The notes under the pieces were generated by a model that did not search any database, was not told the DNA's origin, and was given only the letters and a program-made list of their open reading frames with translations. A stretch of DNA of 64,000 nucleotides from Synaphobranchus kaupii (taxonomy: Eukaryota; Chordata; Actinopteri; Anguilliformes; Synaphobranchidae): NCBI GenBank assembly GCA_029718625.1, contig CM056378.1, forward strand, positions 62,953,027 through 63,017,026. The letters are read 5' to 3'. Positions within the stretch are counted from its first letter, which is position 1, and each line of letters begins with the position of its first letter. Shown piece after piece: positions 46,639 to 59,413 of the stretch. The translations under genes and the position numbers were made by a program.

Positions 46639-48991
46639 CCCCTTTGCATAGAAGGTGACGCCGGCGGAATCTTTTTGCTCAACTGAGACATTCGTTGCTA
46701 CTGCAGCCAAACTATTAGTGGAAATCACAAACACTGTGTTTAAAATTTTTTGGTAGACGGTTCGTGAGTGTTTCTAAGTGTCACTATTTCCCCGTAGCAA
46801 GTCCATTTAACAAGCAACCCCCCACCTAGTCTATACTTACCCATGCATGACATAGTGGACAATAGCGTCTATGTTTGAGTTCATAAATATATTTATTCAT
46901 CATATAAAATTAGAATAACGTCATAGCAACGAGATAAACCCAAGAATAGTCTGATCGTATATCAGAAAAGCCATGAAAAGCCCTGCTCACTCAAATGCAA
47001 AATAAACAGTGAAAGTACTGTCTCATTCTACCATGTATTCTACTAGCAATATATGCTACTAAATATGAAATAAATATACAACCCTACCATTGGTTTTACA
47101 CATCGAGATGTTCTTTTCAAAATTCAGTGGTCATTTATTGTCTGGTACAATCGGTTTGAGAAATATACTTTATACCGCTATTACACTATCTGAAACGTCG
47201 ACGTGTAATACCCCCATGCTCTGTAAGCCTGTCTCATTCATTACAGTTCATTCTGGTTTAATTGTCGGCTTTTTTATCCAATAGAGTACATTATAATCTT
47301 AGCAACGGTATATGCCATGTCTTTTGGGTGCTTTGAACAATTTACTACAGCCCAGCGTAATGGCAGTTTTCATAGGGAGGGGAGTTTTCCTTTTCCGATA
47401 TGTAAGTATTTTTGCGTCTAAAATACCGTTGGTCTCGCTGGCTACATATGTACGTCCATGTTTCCACTCAAGCACTGTCTTTCCAATATGTTTGATAGCC
47501 CTATTGTTATTTTCACATTTTGAGTGCATTTCACATACTGTAGTGCAATCGTTAAATGTATTTTTGATGTAGGCTACCGATGTTCATTGAAGATAGAACA
47601 TTTGGCAGCATTTTGCAGATGGTGGAAAACTATTTTATGTTCATGTTATCATACATAATATAGGCTATGGTGTGTATACTTGTCTCTTAGGGCATGACAA
47701 ATGCTCATTCCAATTTACTGTGCGCTGATATGTGGTAGATTAAGGTAAGAATTTCCTTGGAGTCATTATGAATAGGAAAATTTAAAAAAATTAAAAAAAC
47801 TACAGAAAAATGCAATCCCAGGACAAAAGTATACATACTGTAGAGTACAGGGACAAGTGATGTTTTATTGAGGTACAAGAGTGAATGATTAGGCAACATA
47901 TTTAAGTGTATGTAACACTGTGATATCAATGTTTTTAATCTTAAGCCATCAGAAGGAGCAAATGTATATGCTTTATAATGGACAAAACTAATTTTATTCA
48001 TTTTATGACATGTTTTGCATAGGGGGTTGGACCCATAGATATCCACCCCCCTATACTGATGAAAATATAGTAATTCCCACTTGAAAATTATGCAAAAGTG
48101 AGTTCTATGAGCCAAAACTGTTTATTTGTAGTTAAATATATCATAATTCTTTTTATTTAGAGCAGTGCACAATTTAGCCATTTGGATAGATTTGGTGACA
48201 CTAATGGACAACAGGGTACACTGCTATATTTTGCATCATAGACCTTTAGTAGTTCTGCATATCATCCTCAGATTTTGCAAAACTTGTGGACATGGAGTTT
48301 ATGATCCAGGAAATGTATATATATCACCGATTTCACTTATGTAGCTCTTAGGAAACTAAAAAAAACAATTTTGTTTTAAATTTTTCCAAGGTTTCTTTGC
48401 ATTTGTGGCACTTTATTTTGACTTAAATTATGAAAATAAACAAATCTAAGTTTGTATTGTAAATGGTACACCTGTCTTGTTTCATTTAAGCCATTTACCA
48501 AGTTTATGTGATGCTCACACTTGGGGCTCTATCTTGGCGATCTTGGCACTTGGTCTAAGCGCATGATGTAAAGTCCATTTTTGGCGTGTCCAAGTCCACT
48601 TTTGCTATTTTAATGGCGTGTTTTTTGGGCGCTAAGCACGGCGCAAGGTGCAAATGGGCTGCGACATGACTTTAGACCAGGTTTGTGGTGGTTCTAGCGC
48701 AAGCGCTTTCTGCTGGCTCAAGATAGCAATACGCCAAAAATAATCCTGGCCACTCATCTTAAGACCAACACGCCCAGTTCACTTGTAACGGGCGCAAGAA
48801 TAGCCTACATGGTAGTTAAAGGACATGAGCACTAGGTGTTATAATTAACTCAGCGCCAGGTGTAAGATAGCAGACACTTGCGTTTGGGTTAGTGCCGCTT
48901 TGCACCGGGTGTAAGATAGGGTCCCTGGAGTTATAAAGCCTTAAACAGAGCACCCCCTAAATAGGTGAAATTTGCCATCTGCGCCAAGGGG
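46639..48991. mobile_element. piggyBac-like non-autonomous element, copy B
   Basis: TTAA stands on both sides (46635-46638 and 48992-48995). The ends are inverted: CCCCTTTGC at the left and GCCAAGGGG at the right. The interior matches 17487-19720 over most of its length and holds a MITE at 48524-48925. ORFs inside are short and without transposase motifs. TTAA duplication and C-rich ends are piggyBac traits, and the assignment is inference from these. Confidence 0.75.
48524..48925. mobile_element. TIR MITE (GGGCTCTATCTT family)
   Basis: Left end GGGGCTCTATCTTGGCG and right end AAGATAGGGTCCC form an imperfect inverted pair. The interior has AAGCGCATG, GGCGTGTCCAAGTCCAC and GGGCGCTAAGCACGG. 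A partial copy with the same left end lies at 60709-60930. The related fragment at 12930-13075 shows flank without it. Confidence 0.75.
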
Positions 48992-48995
48992 TTAA

Positions 48996-49805
48996 AGAGT
49001 TAGATCTTTGTTTTGTTGCTTCATTCAATACTGTTCATCATTTCAGCTGTCCTTTTGGCACTAGATAGAGCTGATCAAGAGCTTTCATTTGAAATGCCCT
49101 CAGACCCCCGAGTGATTAGCATAGCCTAGGCTACTGTCGGCAGGGGTGAACAAGGACATCTCTAGGCTATCCGTTTCTGGATTCCATACTTTTTACTCAG
49201 CTATAATTCGCCCAGCCATTTATGCCATCTCATTTTAGCAAAATGTAATCTACCAGTGAACCGACGTGGGAACCTGTGCATCAGTCTTTCAGGTACGGAG
49301 GTGCCCACCCATAATTAATTATGTCTTCTATCTCCAATTGACGTGCGATTTTACCGCTTTCTGTGGGGCTTTACCGTTACCTGGGAATTGGGTATAGCCA
49401 ACCGCTGTTCTCCAGCCATATTTTGCAAATTAGTTGGTTAGCTAAGCTAATTTCTGTGAATGCACGGGTGGAACCTTAGTGGAAGCTTTCATATGCTTGC
49501 AGTTCATTGGAAAAGCCTGTGAACTTTTAATTTGGAAATGTTGTTTCTGAGACTTCCGGTTTTTAATTGTGGCTTCCTGGTCTAGGTTTGTGTTTCTCTC
49601 TTTACTAATTCCAAATTAAGGTTACAGTTCTATTTTGGTGCCAACCATACTGACAAACCGCATTTATGTACAGAATAGAGCACAAACTCCTATAATGAGT
49701 TCCACATGTACAGATAAAAAAATTAGGTACACGAATCAGGTTTTATATTTACACTTCCATCAATTTTAGTTACAAATTTAGATCTTATATTTTCAATTTG
49801 ACTTA
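48996..49805. other. intron DNA, no feature seen
   Basis: No exon or clear repeat was recognised between the piggyBac-like and Tc1 elements. Confidence 0.5.
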
Positions 49806-51433
49806 CAGTCAAGCCGGAAAGTCTCCCCACCCCTTTCACCTTCTCCACATTTTATTACGTTACAGACTTATACTACAATAGATTGAGTTCATTTTTTTGC
49901 CTCAAACATCTACACACAATAGCCAATAATGACGAAGTGAAAACAGGTTTTTAGAAAATATGCAATTTTATTTTACTGACAAAAATAGGTTATTTAGGGG
50001 TTACATATCTGTACACACCCTTAGCCTAATACTTGGTTGCTGCACCTTTGGTAGCGATTACAGCTTCAAGGCATCTTGGGAAAGAAGCTACGAGCTTGGC
50101 ACACTTGTTTCTGGACATTTTTGCCCATTCCTCTAGGCATATCCTTGCAAGCTCCATCAGGTTGGATGGGGAGAGTCGGTACACAGCCATTTTCAGCTCT
50201 TTCCACAGATGTTCAATTGGATTCAGGTCTGGGCTCTGGCTGGGCCACTCAAGGACATGCACAGACTTTCTCCGAAGCCACTCCTTTGTTCTCTTGGCTA
50301 TGTGCTTTGGGTCGTTGTCATGTTGGAAGGTAAACCTTCGCCCCAGTCTGAGGTCCAGAGCGCTCTGGAGCAGGTTTTCTTCAAGGATCTCGGTGTACTT
50401 AGCTGCATTCATCTTTCCCTCTATCAGGACTAGTCGCCCCGTTCCCGCTGCTGAAAAACATCCCCACATCATGATGCTGCCACCGCCATGTAGGGATGGT
50501 ATTAGCCAGGTGATGAGCGGTGCCTGGTTTCCTCCAGACGTGACGCTTGGTATTCAGGCCAAAAAGTTCAATTTTGGTTTCATCAGACCAGACCAGAGAA
50601 TCTTGATTCTCATGGTTTGAGAGTCCTCTAGGTGCCTTTTGGCAAACTCCAAGCGGGCTGTGATGTGCCTTTTACTAAGGAGGGGCTTCCGTCTGGCCAC
50701 TACCATAAAGGCCTGATTGGTGGAGTGCTGCCTGGATGGTTGATCTTCTGAAAGGTTCTCCCATCTCCACAAGGATACGCTGGAGCTCTGTCAGAGTGAC
50801 CCTCGGGTTCCTGCTCACCTCCCTGGCCAAGGCCCGTCTTCCCCGATTGCTCAGTTTGGCCGGGCGGCCAGGTCTAGGAAGATTCTTGGTGGTTCCAAAC
50901 TTCTTCCATTTACGAATTATGGTGGCCACTGTGCTCTTTGGGACCTGTAAAGCTGCAGAGATTTTTCCGTACCCTTCTCCAGATCTATGCCTTGACACAA
51001 TCCTGTTTCTGAGGTCTGCAGATAATTCCTTTGACCCCATGGCTTGCTCTGACATGCACTGTCAACTGTGGGACCTTATATAGGCAGGTGTTGGCAATCC
51101 CCAATCATGTCCAATCAATTGAATTTATCACAGGTGAACTCCAATTAAGTTGTAGAAACATCTCAAGCAGTATCAGTGGAAACAAAATGCACATCAGCTC
51201 ACTTTTGGATGTCATATCAAAGGGTGTGCACACTTGTGTACATATGATATTTTACATTTAGATTTTTTATAAATTAGCACAAATGTCTAAAAACCTGTTT
51301 TCACTTTGTCATTATGGGCTATTTTGTGTAGAATTTTGAGACAAAGAATTAACTCAATCTATTGTAGAATATGTCTGTAATGTAATAAAACGTGTAGAAG
51401 GTGAAAGGGGTGGGGAGACTTTCTGGCTTGACG
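49806..51433 (-). mobile_element. Tc1-like transposon (copy 2), inactivated
   Basis: Same family as 36179-37879. The left end CAGTCAAGCCGGAAAGTC is preceded by TA (49804-49805). The right end GGCTTGACG is followed by TA, one base of the terminus having been lost. It retains the original 5' part of the transposase gene but the frame is broken three times. Confidence 0.93.
50026..51055 (-). pseudogene. Tc1-like transposase, frameshifted
   Basis: The N-terminus is complete: MSEQAMGSKELSADLRNR, then the helix-turn-helix VPKSTVATIIRKWKKFG and a GRPAKLSNRGRR linker. Compared with copy 1 there is a 2-bp loss near 50700 (GCCACTACC for GCCACTCTACC). There is also a 5-bp gain near 50588 (a doubled GACCA) and an 8-bp loss near 50490 before the HGGG block. 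The C-terminal part from MMWGCFSAAG to ATKY is open. The DDE residues are still spelled out but fall in different frames, so no functional protein can be made. Confidence 0.92.
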
Positions 51434-51568
51434 TACATTTGCGAATCTCAATTTACGATTTTATGTTTACATTTGCAATTTGAGGTACATTTGTGAATCT
51501 CAATTTACGTTTACAAAATGTTTTGGCAGCTATCTAACTCCATAGCCTTCCTTCTACAAGCTACCTTC

Positions 51569-52910
<1,342 letters not shown>

Positions 52911-53855
52911 TTTATTTTATTTAACCTCTTAATGCCAAACGCCCCCTAGCGGTCACGCCGGCGTGACGGAAATTATTACATTATACATTTCATTAATTTA
53001 ATAATATATAATAAACTGCTCACCTCAATATTTTGATTAAATATCCTTAAGATATATCCATTCCTTCTGGGAAAGTGGTTTTTAAGCCCAAAACGTCGGG
53101 ATAAAACTTCGTAAATAACGTTGGAAACTCGGACCTAATTCTCAAACATGTATTGCAGCTTGATGTCACACCATAAACAATGTGCTGGTAAACTGTTCTG
53201 CTTAATTGTATTTCACAAAACTTTGGTTTGAAAAATCATTATACCTTTAGGCTTCAAGAAAAAATACTTTAAAACTTTCATACGGCTGTACATTATTTTT
53301 TTCCAATTTTAAACCGACTTGTGCTTTTTTGCACTTGATTACGACTCGTTCGGCTGTGTTCACTTTGGCGTTGTGAAACTCAGCCAGTTTCTGGAGTACC
53401 AATCCCATGGCTTAGTATATGTTAGCCAGAGTAGTTTTGAACATGCTTGCAGAGATTTATGCAAAACCGTCGTCAATTGGGTGTATTTCTTTGACTGATA
53501 GCACAATAGGCCTATCTGAAGTGGGAAAAACCGTCTTCCACCCGCCTCCACTCTGAGTATTATTTGCTTTCCATTGGGTTTTAAAACTGTCTGTCAAATA
53601 TTCCAGGAAATAGCCAAGACTCTTATCTTTGAAACAAGCCGGCTATTGAATACAATAGCCGTCGTAAAAAAGGAAATCGAGCCGTGCGTATGAGGAAGTG
53701 GCGATCCACGCGTAATTATCGAACCAAAATGGCGCAGTGTTTTTACCTTGTAGCGTAGCTCGCTACATTCCGTTTAGCAAAGCACAATTAATTAGGTAAG
53801 GCCCGCAGTTACATTTTTTACTTTAGAGTATTTTTGATACAGTTTTTGTGTAGTT

Positions 53856-53995
53856 ATGTCGAGATTTTTGAGGCGTTTATCCGTGCACCAAGTGCTAGAC
53901 GAACTGGATAAGCCAGAAGATGTTTTTGCCGAGGGAGACTCATCCTGTCTCAGTGACGCTGAATCCACTGATGACCGAGATGATGTTGCTGACAT
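53856..53995 (+). CDS. possible N-terminal exon of a piggyBac-like protein
   Basis: The ATG opens MSRFLRRLSVHQVLDELD, then an acidic Ser/Asp-rich stretch (SDAESTDDRDD), and reaches a strong donor (GACAT|GTAAG at 53996). Read through, it stops two codons later (TAA). A short basic start followed by an acidic tail is common at the N-terminus of piggyBac-type transposases and genes derived from them. No following exon was identified, so function is not supported. Confidence 0.4.
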
Positions 53996-54451
53996 GTAAG
54001 TTGTTTTATCATACTAACAGTGTTATGCTATAAACGCATTGAATTTCGCCATGGCAGGTAACGTCGTTAGGGCTGGTGGTATTACCGATTTTTCGATATA
54101 CCAGTGTGAATTCACGCAATGCCATGCGGGTTCGTAATTACATTGTCAACAGTATTTTATTGTTTTTCATACAATTAATATTACAAATTGCACATTCCAA
54201 CGGTATGATAAATAATTTATGAAGTAAACTTAGGGTGTATTGTCTGTGTTGACAAACTCGCACGTGTTACGTGGCGTTGCCAACAACACAGATGTTTGGT
54301 GTAAGCATCGAAGGAGATTTAGCTGCAATGCGTGAATCCCTGTGTTTCTTCTGTGAAGCTAACTAACCTTATATACTTATGCATAAAATCGGTCCCTCTC
54401 AGCTAAATTAATATAGATAGTATTGCCTTTACAGTGGCAAGCTAGCAAGCA

Positions 54452-54698
54452 TCCCTGTGTTTTCCTGTCTGTTTATTATAGTTTATACGAGTATTAGGAA
54501 TGGAAGTGTGGTGTTGCTGATTTGCCCACAGCTTACTGTGAACTACAGTCGACGTTCATTGCTAGGGATAGCTGCTACATTATGCGAAGGATGTGCTTTG
54601 CCTTGTCTGTTCTGTAGTGATCTTGATGTCTCTGTGCGCACTTACTGTACGTCGCTTTGGATAAAAGCGTCTGCTAAATAAATGTAATGTAATGTAAT
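54452..54698 (+). mobile_element. 5'-truncated L2 LINE, 247 bp
   Basis: Ends in GCGTCTGCTAAATAAATG and (ATGTA)n. Its body (GTTCATTGCTAGGGATAGC) matches the 3' untranslated part of the LINE at 59414-60708 (minus). A 7-bp duplication GCAAGCA flanks it (54445-54451 and 54699-54705). Confidence 0.9.
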
Positions 54699-56186
54699 GC
54701 AAGCAAAATTACAGGTAACAAGCAGCTAGCTATCTATTTGTGTCTGAGATGAGCTACTAAAACGATTTTTTTGAGTGTGAAATGGCTTCTGGAAGTGTTT
54801 AGTAAAGTCATTGTTCCACCTGAGTAAATTGTTCTGTATGCAGTACAGAAGGCTGTGCAGGTAAACAAAATGGTAATTTATGCATGGTATGAGGGAGAGA
54901 ACATGATAACATGAGGGAGTACTTGTTGATTATTATTATTGTTGATTGTTGTTGTATAAGGGGGACTAATGGGTATATCAACATGGTGGACAATTCCATG
55001 GACAGGGTTAGTGGGATTTGTAATGATGCAGATTGCTCTCCTGAGGGAATGTGTAGTCTAAATGGCTTCTGTATGAATGGTTAAATAATCTCTCCTCAAC
55101 CTCCACCCCCATGTTTTGATCCTTTACCTTTTTTTGTTTTTAGTTCATTTTTTTTTAGCTTTTTGGACCCTGCCATTTTGTACTTTCTTTGTGTAAATAC
55201 GGTAACTTCAGCAATTAGAGGCAAGGATCTTTTTATTTGTTACAGCAGGGGTGTTTTTATTTTTTATCTAGGAAACTGGTGGACTTTTGATTTTTTATCC
55301 ACTGCACTTTTAGTAGTACACCTTAGTGCACTTGTATATAGTTGATATATATTTGTCATGTATAAAGTTTTGCCTCCTAAAACCCAACCCCAACGTCCCT
55401 GTCATAGGAGGTGGCAACAGAATAAAGGACAGGACTGGCAAGCATTAATGTGTAGGGAAGTTTCATACTATTCCCATTATTCATTTGAAAACCTGTTTGC
55501 ACATTCCTGGACTCATTTCTGGCTAATGGGGCTCTGGTGAAATACACAAGATTCACTGTGCTGCTGCATGGGTTTTGACAGCTTTTTGTAACCTTGGGTA
55601 GTTAGTTGTGTAATATTCAGAACACCAAGAACACGTCTAAAAATGAACTTTTATTGCCAATATTGACAAATTATCTCATTTTATTGTAAAAACCTAAAAA
55701 ATAAATCATATTGAGACCTTTCTGGAACATTGCCATTTTTGGCACATTTGGCACCATTTGGCACCATTTGGCACCATTTGGATAACGAAAAAGGTTCACC
55801 TGAAAAAAACCCTGTAAAATTTGAATGGTTTGAGATATTGACACCAGATTGTTACCAGAGGTAGGCAGCATATTGATGAATCAGATAGAGGAGTCATTTC
55901 CTTGATTGCATTTGTAGCTCCCCAGGTAAAAATTCGTAAACTTGAATGTAGGTACCCGTTTTTTAGTTTTTTTATATTTTCTGTACATAAATTGTTGTAG
56001 TTAAGTATCAAAAACTGGATTTCTATGAGTTCTCACTGCTTAGTCGTAATACTGCAGGTGTCTGCTTTAATAAAAGCCATGAACCATATTTGTACCATTT
56101 ATAGTTTTTGAGATAACCACCTTTGTTTGTCACTAGTGAAAACAGGCAAAATTTGGCCTATTTTGCCCTCGGTAGGAAGAGGTTAA

Positions 56187-57077
56187 CGTTGAAAAGGTTT
56201 TTTGTTGAGATCATACAAACAACTCAAAATATAGTCAAAAACATACTAAGGTTTTTTCTGTAAAACCCAAAACCTTTTTCAAACAAATTTCAGTTTTACC
56301 AACATTTGCAGAAGCAGTGCAGTCTGTATTGGTATACAGTATGTATTTGACGGGAATGGAGTAAATGCTTTGTTATTCTTTTTGCAACCTTGAGCAGAAG
56401 CCCTGGCCTTGTTGCTTATAACACAATGCCATAGGCGAGTATCTGATGGAATTGTTGACACGTGCAACACAGCTAACATTAACCCTCACACACAAACCCC
56501 ACTGCTGTCCATCTCTTCAGTGCAGCTTTTCTTTTAGCACTGTAGTGACCTCCTTTAATGCTCTTCTAAATAATAAATGTCCATGTTAGCTATGATTATA
56601 CAGGGCTGGCCTTGTTTCACATGTGGAATTAAGAATACCACTAACTGTTGTTCCATGTTACTCAGTAACTTCCATGTAGGAGTTACTCAGTAATAACCTC
56701 TTCTTACCACATTTGTTACAATTTAACTACAGATGTATAACTGGGACTTAATGTAAAGTGCTAAATTATTCCCAAAAATGTCCAAGTTCCTAAATGTAGG
56801 TTATCTAAGTAATCTTTTACTTCATGTAATTCTTCACTTAATAGTAACTCTGCTGGAATCTGGATAGTGGATACCCCTCCCAGAGTCCTTTTATTTATAA
56901 TTCCAGTGAGACAAAATGACTATATTTATTAATAAAAATATATTAATTCATAATTATAGTCACTATAATTATAATAATTATTCTGTGATACTCTGAGCAG
57001 TTGATTTATTTCAGTTGTATTTTGAACTAAAAATATGAATTTCAGAATTTTGATGAGTTCCATTTTTTCCCTAATAG
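56187..57077. other. intron DNA before SLC6 exon 2
   Basis: AT-rich, no exon until the acceptor at 57077. Repeated ATTATAATTA motifs at 56935-56990. Confidence 0.5.
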
Positions 57078-57212
57078 GGGTTTTCCTGGTCCCCTACGTC
57101 CTATTCCTTTTCACTTGTGGGATTCCCCTCTTCCTCCTGGAGACCGCACTGGGACAGTACACTAGCCAAGGGAGCATCACCTGCTGGAGGAAGATCTGCC
57201 CCATCTTTGCAG
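57078..57212 (+). CDS. SLC6 transporter, second coding exon (135 bp)
   Basis: Acceptor CCCTAATAG and donor GCAG|GTAGTA enclose 135 bp in phase 1-1. Joined to the 20053 donor it continues the protein as [18 protein letters not shown], then [18 protein letters not shown] and RKICPIFA. This is transmembrane helix 2 and the conserved cytosolic link that follows in GABA, betaine and taurine transporters. The next SLC6 exon (start of helix 3) was not found before 64000. Its absence over 6.8 kb means either another long intron or a truncated gene. The minus-strand gene at 62166-64000 would then sit inside or beyond that intron. Confidence 0.93.
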
Positions 57213-57309
57213 GTAGTACACCGAACATCACAAATGGGGATTTTATCTGTTTTTTTATAGCAATGAAGCCGACTGACCCCAAACCCACCATAGAATATGA
57301 GATAACTCT

Positions 57310-57497
57310 TATGCATTCCTATGGTAGAACTTGACCATACATCCTTTGAATATCTGTGGTAGGACCGACCATACATCCTATGCATTTCTGTGGTAGAATC
57401 TGAACATACATCCTATGAATTTCTGTGGTAGAACCTGACCATACATTCTATATATTTCTATAGTAGAACCTGACCAGACTCCCTATGCATTTCCATG
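57310..57497. repeat. 35-bp minisatellite just after the SLC6 exon
   Basis: GGTAGAAC-type starts recur at 57323, 57358, 57392, 57427 and 57462. Units contain GACCATACATCCTATG and are diverged by several bases each. Confidence 0.85.
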
Positions 57498-58393
57498 ATG
57501 ACTATAAATCCACATCTGATCGTTTAACACTTTAAACCTGTATTTAGTTAAAGGGCAACATGTTAACATCAACAGTGAATTATACACTTAGAATTACATC
57601 TATACTTATTTTTGTAATGAAATCGGCCACGCGCACCTGAAATCTGAATAATATGGGGAAATCGAACGTTGTTTAGATCACTTTTTTTATTGTGATTTAG
57701 GGTTGATTTACAAATCGTTTGACATTTAACAATATTTTGAAGTTCATCTATGGTTTTGGTCAAGATCGGCTGGTAGCTAGCGAGCTAATTACACTTTGAA
57801 TGAATCGGTATGTTGAGCTGCAATTGTGACAATGATATGAAATGTGCAGAAAGCACAGAATATACAGTTCATGATCAAGTATTGTTAAAATAGCTCAATA
57901 CTATTACTGCACACACCACCACTAAATATGTGGTGGTAGACATCAACATCGGCTTTGTCATTGTAGTGCAGGTGTGCTAAAAAAAAGTAAACTATGAAAT
58001 TCACCAATATTGATTGCTTACATGGCAATAAGTAAGAGTGGCTGCTCTCCTGCTACAAACTGTATAATGGAGTCCTATAGATGGGCAATGGCGCTCATTT
58101 GATGCAAAGCTATAGCTAACTTTATTTGGCAAAAGTCAATATTACCATTTTAGCTAGCTGTCTACTATGGAACACCAAGAGTGCCACAATGATAAATAAA
58201 TAAATAAATAAATAAATAAAAGATTAAATAAGTAAATGTGGAAATATAAAAATGAATAAATAAAATAATTTGGAAATAAATAAATAATAAAGGGAATTCA
58301 TATAGAAATGTAAATGTATGTGCAATTAATTTAAATTAATACATTTATTTTCAAGTATTTTTTCTAATATATTCATTTATTTATTTCCATATA
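57498..58393. other. intron DNA, short (AAAT)n tract
   Basis: No exon. A (TAAA)n run at about 58193-58222 and further TAAATAAA text to 58385. Confidence 0.55.
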
Positions 58394-58909
58394 CACTGCC
58401 TGGCCGTTGCACGCACATGCATAGTGCCCACTGTACAAGTCTTATGATCTGGGGTTGCTTCAATTGGTCAGGTCTAGGCTCAGCAACATTATGCAGCAAT
58501 AAAATGAAGTCAGCTGAGTACCTGAATGTACTGAATGACCAGGTTATCCCATCAATGGGCATTTTCCAGGACGACAATGCCAAGATTCATCGGGCTAAAA
58601 TTGTGAAAGAATGGTTCAGGGAACATGAGGAATCACTTTCACACATGAATTGGCCACCAGAGTCTGACCTTAACCCCATTGAAAGTCTTTGGGATGTGCT
58701 GGAGAAGACTTTACGGAGTAGTTCCACTCTCCCATCGTCAATATAAGATCTTGGCCAAAAATTCACGCAACTCTGGATGGAAATAAATGTTGTGACATTG
58801 CATAAGGTTGTCGAAACATTGCCACGACGAATGTGTGCTGTAATCAAAGCTAAAGGTGGTCCAACGAAATATTAGAGTATGTGACTTCTTTTTTTTGGTC
58901 AGGCAAGTG
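58394..58909 (+). mobile_element. Tc1/mariner deletion derivative, second copy
   Basis: Ends CACTGCCTGGCCGTTGC and GGTCAGGCAAGTG lie between TA pairs. The interior matches 5065-5600, including GCATAGTGCCCACTGTACAA just after the left end. It keeps the block [17 protein letters not shown], then [18 protein letters not shown] with the final catalytic Glu, then frame breaks. The shared 5' deletion with 5065 suggests both descend from one deleted progenitor. Confidence 0.9.
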
Positions 58910-59413
58910 TATATTTACTGATTTTCCAACTAGCACAATCTGTCAATCAACTTGCTTTGCTCCACCTACTAAGTTTGCCTCATTCACACCCTTCCAACGT
59001 ATGTGTTCAGTGTTGCCAGATTGGGCGTATTCCAGCCCAACTGGACTATTTTTAAAAAAATGTTATTGTGCTGGGAAAAATGACTTTTTGCAGCTTGTCA
59101 TAATTTGGGCTATTTTTTGTGATATTGGGCGGTTTTTAATCTTCCTCTTTCAACAAATTATTCACATTAACTCTGGTGTACTTGTCCCTCCTCTCTCTGT
59201 CTATTCCTCGGTTGTCATTGAAGCCAGTTAACAGTTGTAGCTTTTGTTTGATATGCAGAGGCTTGCCAGTGATTTAGAAAGAAAATCGTGATAATCAGAA
59301 AGAACGCTGACTTTCAGTTGCTGGTGGAAAAGTAGGCTAGTAACTGTTATGCTGTGTTCCTGCTTTAACGAGGACATGAAAAACATGTCTGATCTGTAAA
59401 CTTTACTGTTGGA
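58910..59413. other. no feature seen
   Basis: AT-rich DNA between the Tc1 derivative and the LINE. The ORF at 58881-59231 has no domain. Confidence 0.45.

Larger units (their letters stand above)
52925..56182 (+). mobile_element. piggyBac-like element with TTAA duplication
   Basis: TTAA at 52921-52924 and 56183-56186 encloses an element beginning CCTCTTAATGCC and ending GGTAGGAAGAGG (inverted for CCTCTT). A CpG-bearing region with AAAATGGCGCAG (about 53728) precedes a small coding exon at 53856. The element also carries an L2 tail insertion (54452-54698) and a short (GCACCATTTGG)n array at about 55750. No DDD transposase core was found, so it is an internally deleted or decayed copy. Confidence 0.75.

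Noticed and set aside
47705..48115. 136-codon minus-strand ORF
   Set aside because: Lies wholly in the piggyBac-like repeat, is disrupted in copy A at 19300-19720, and has no transposase motif.
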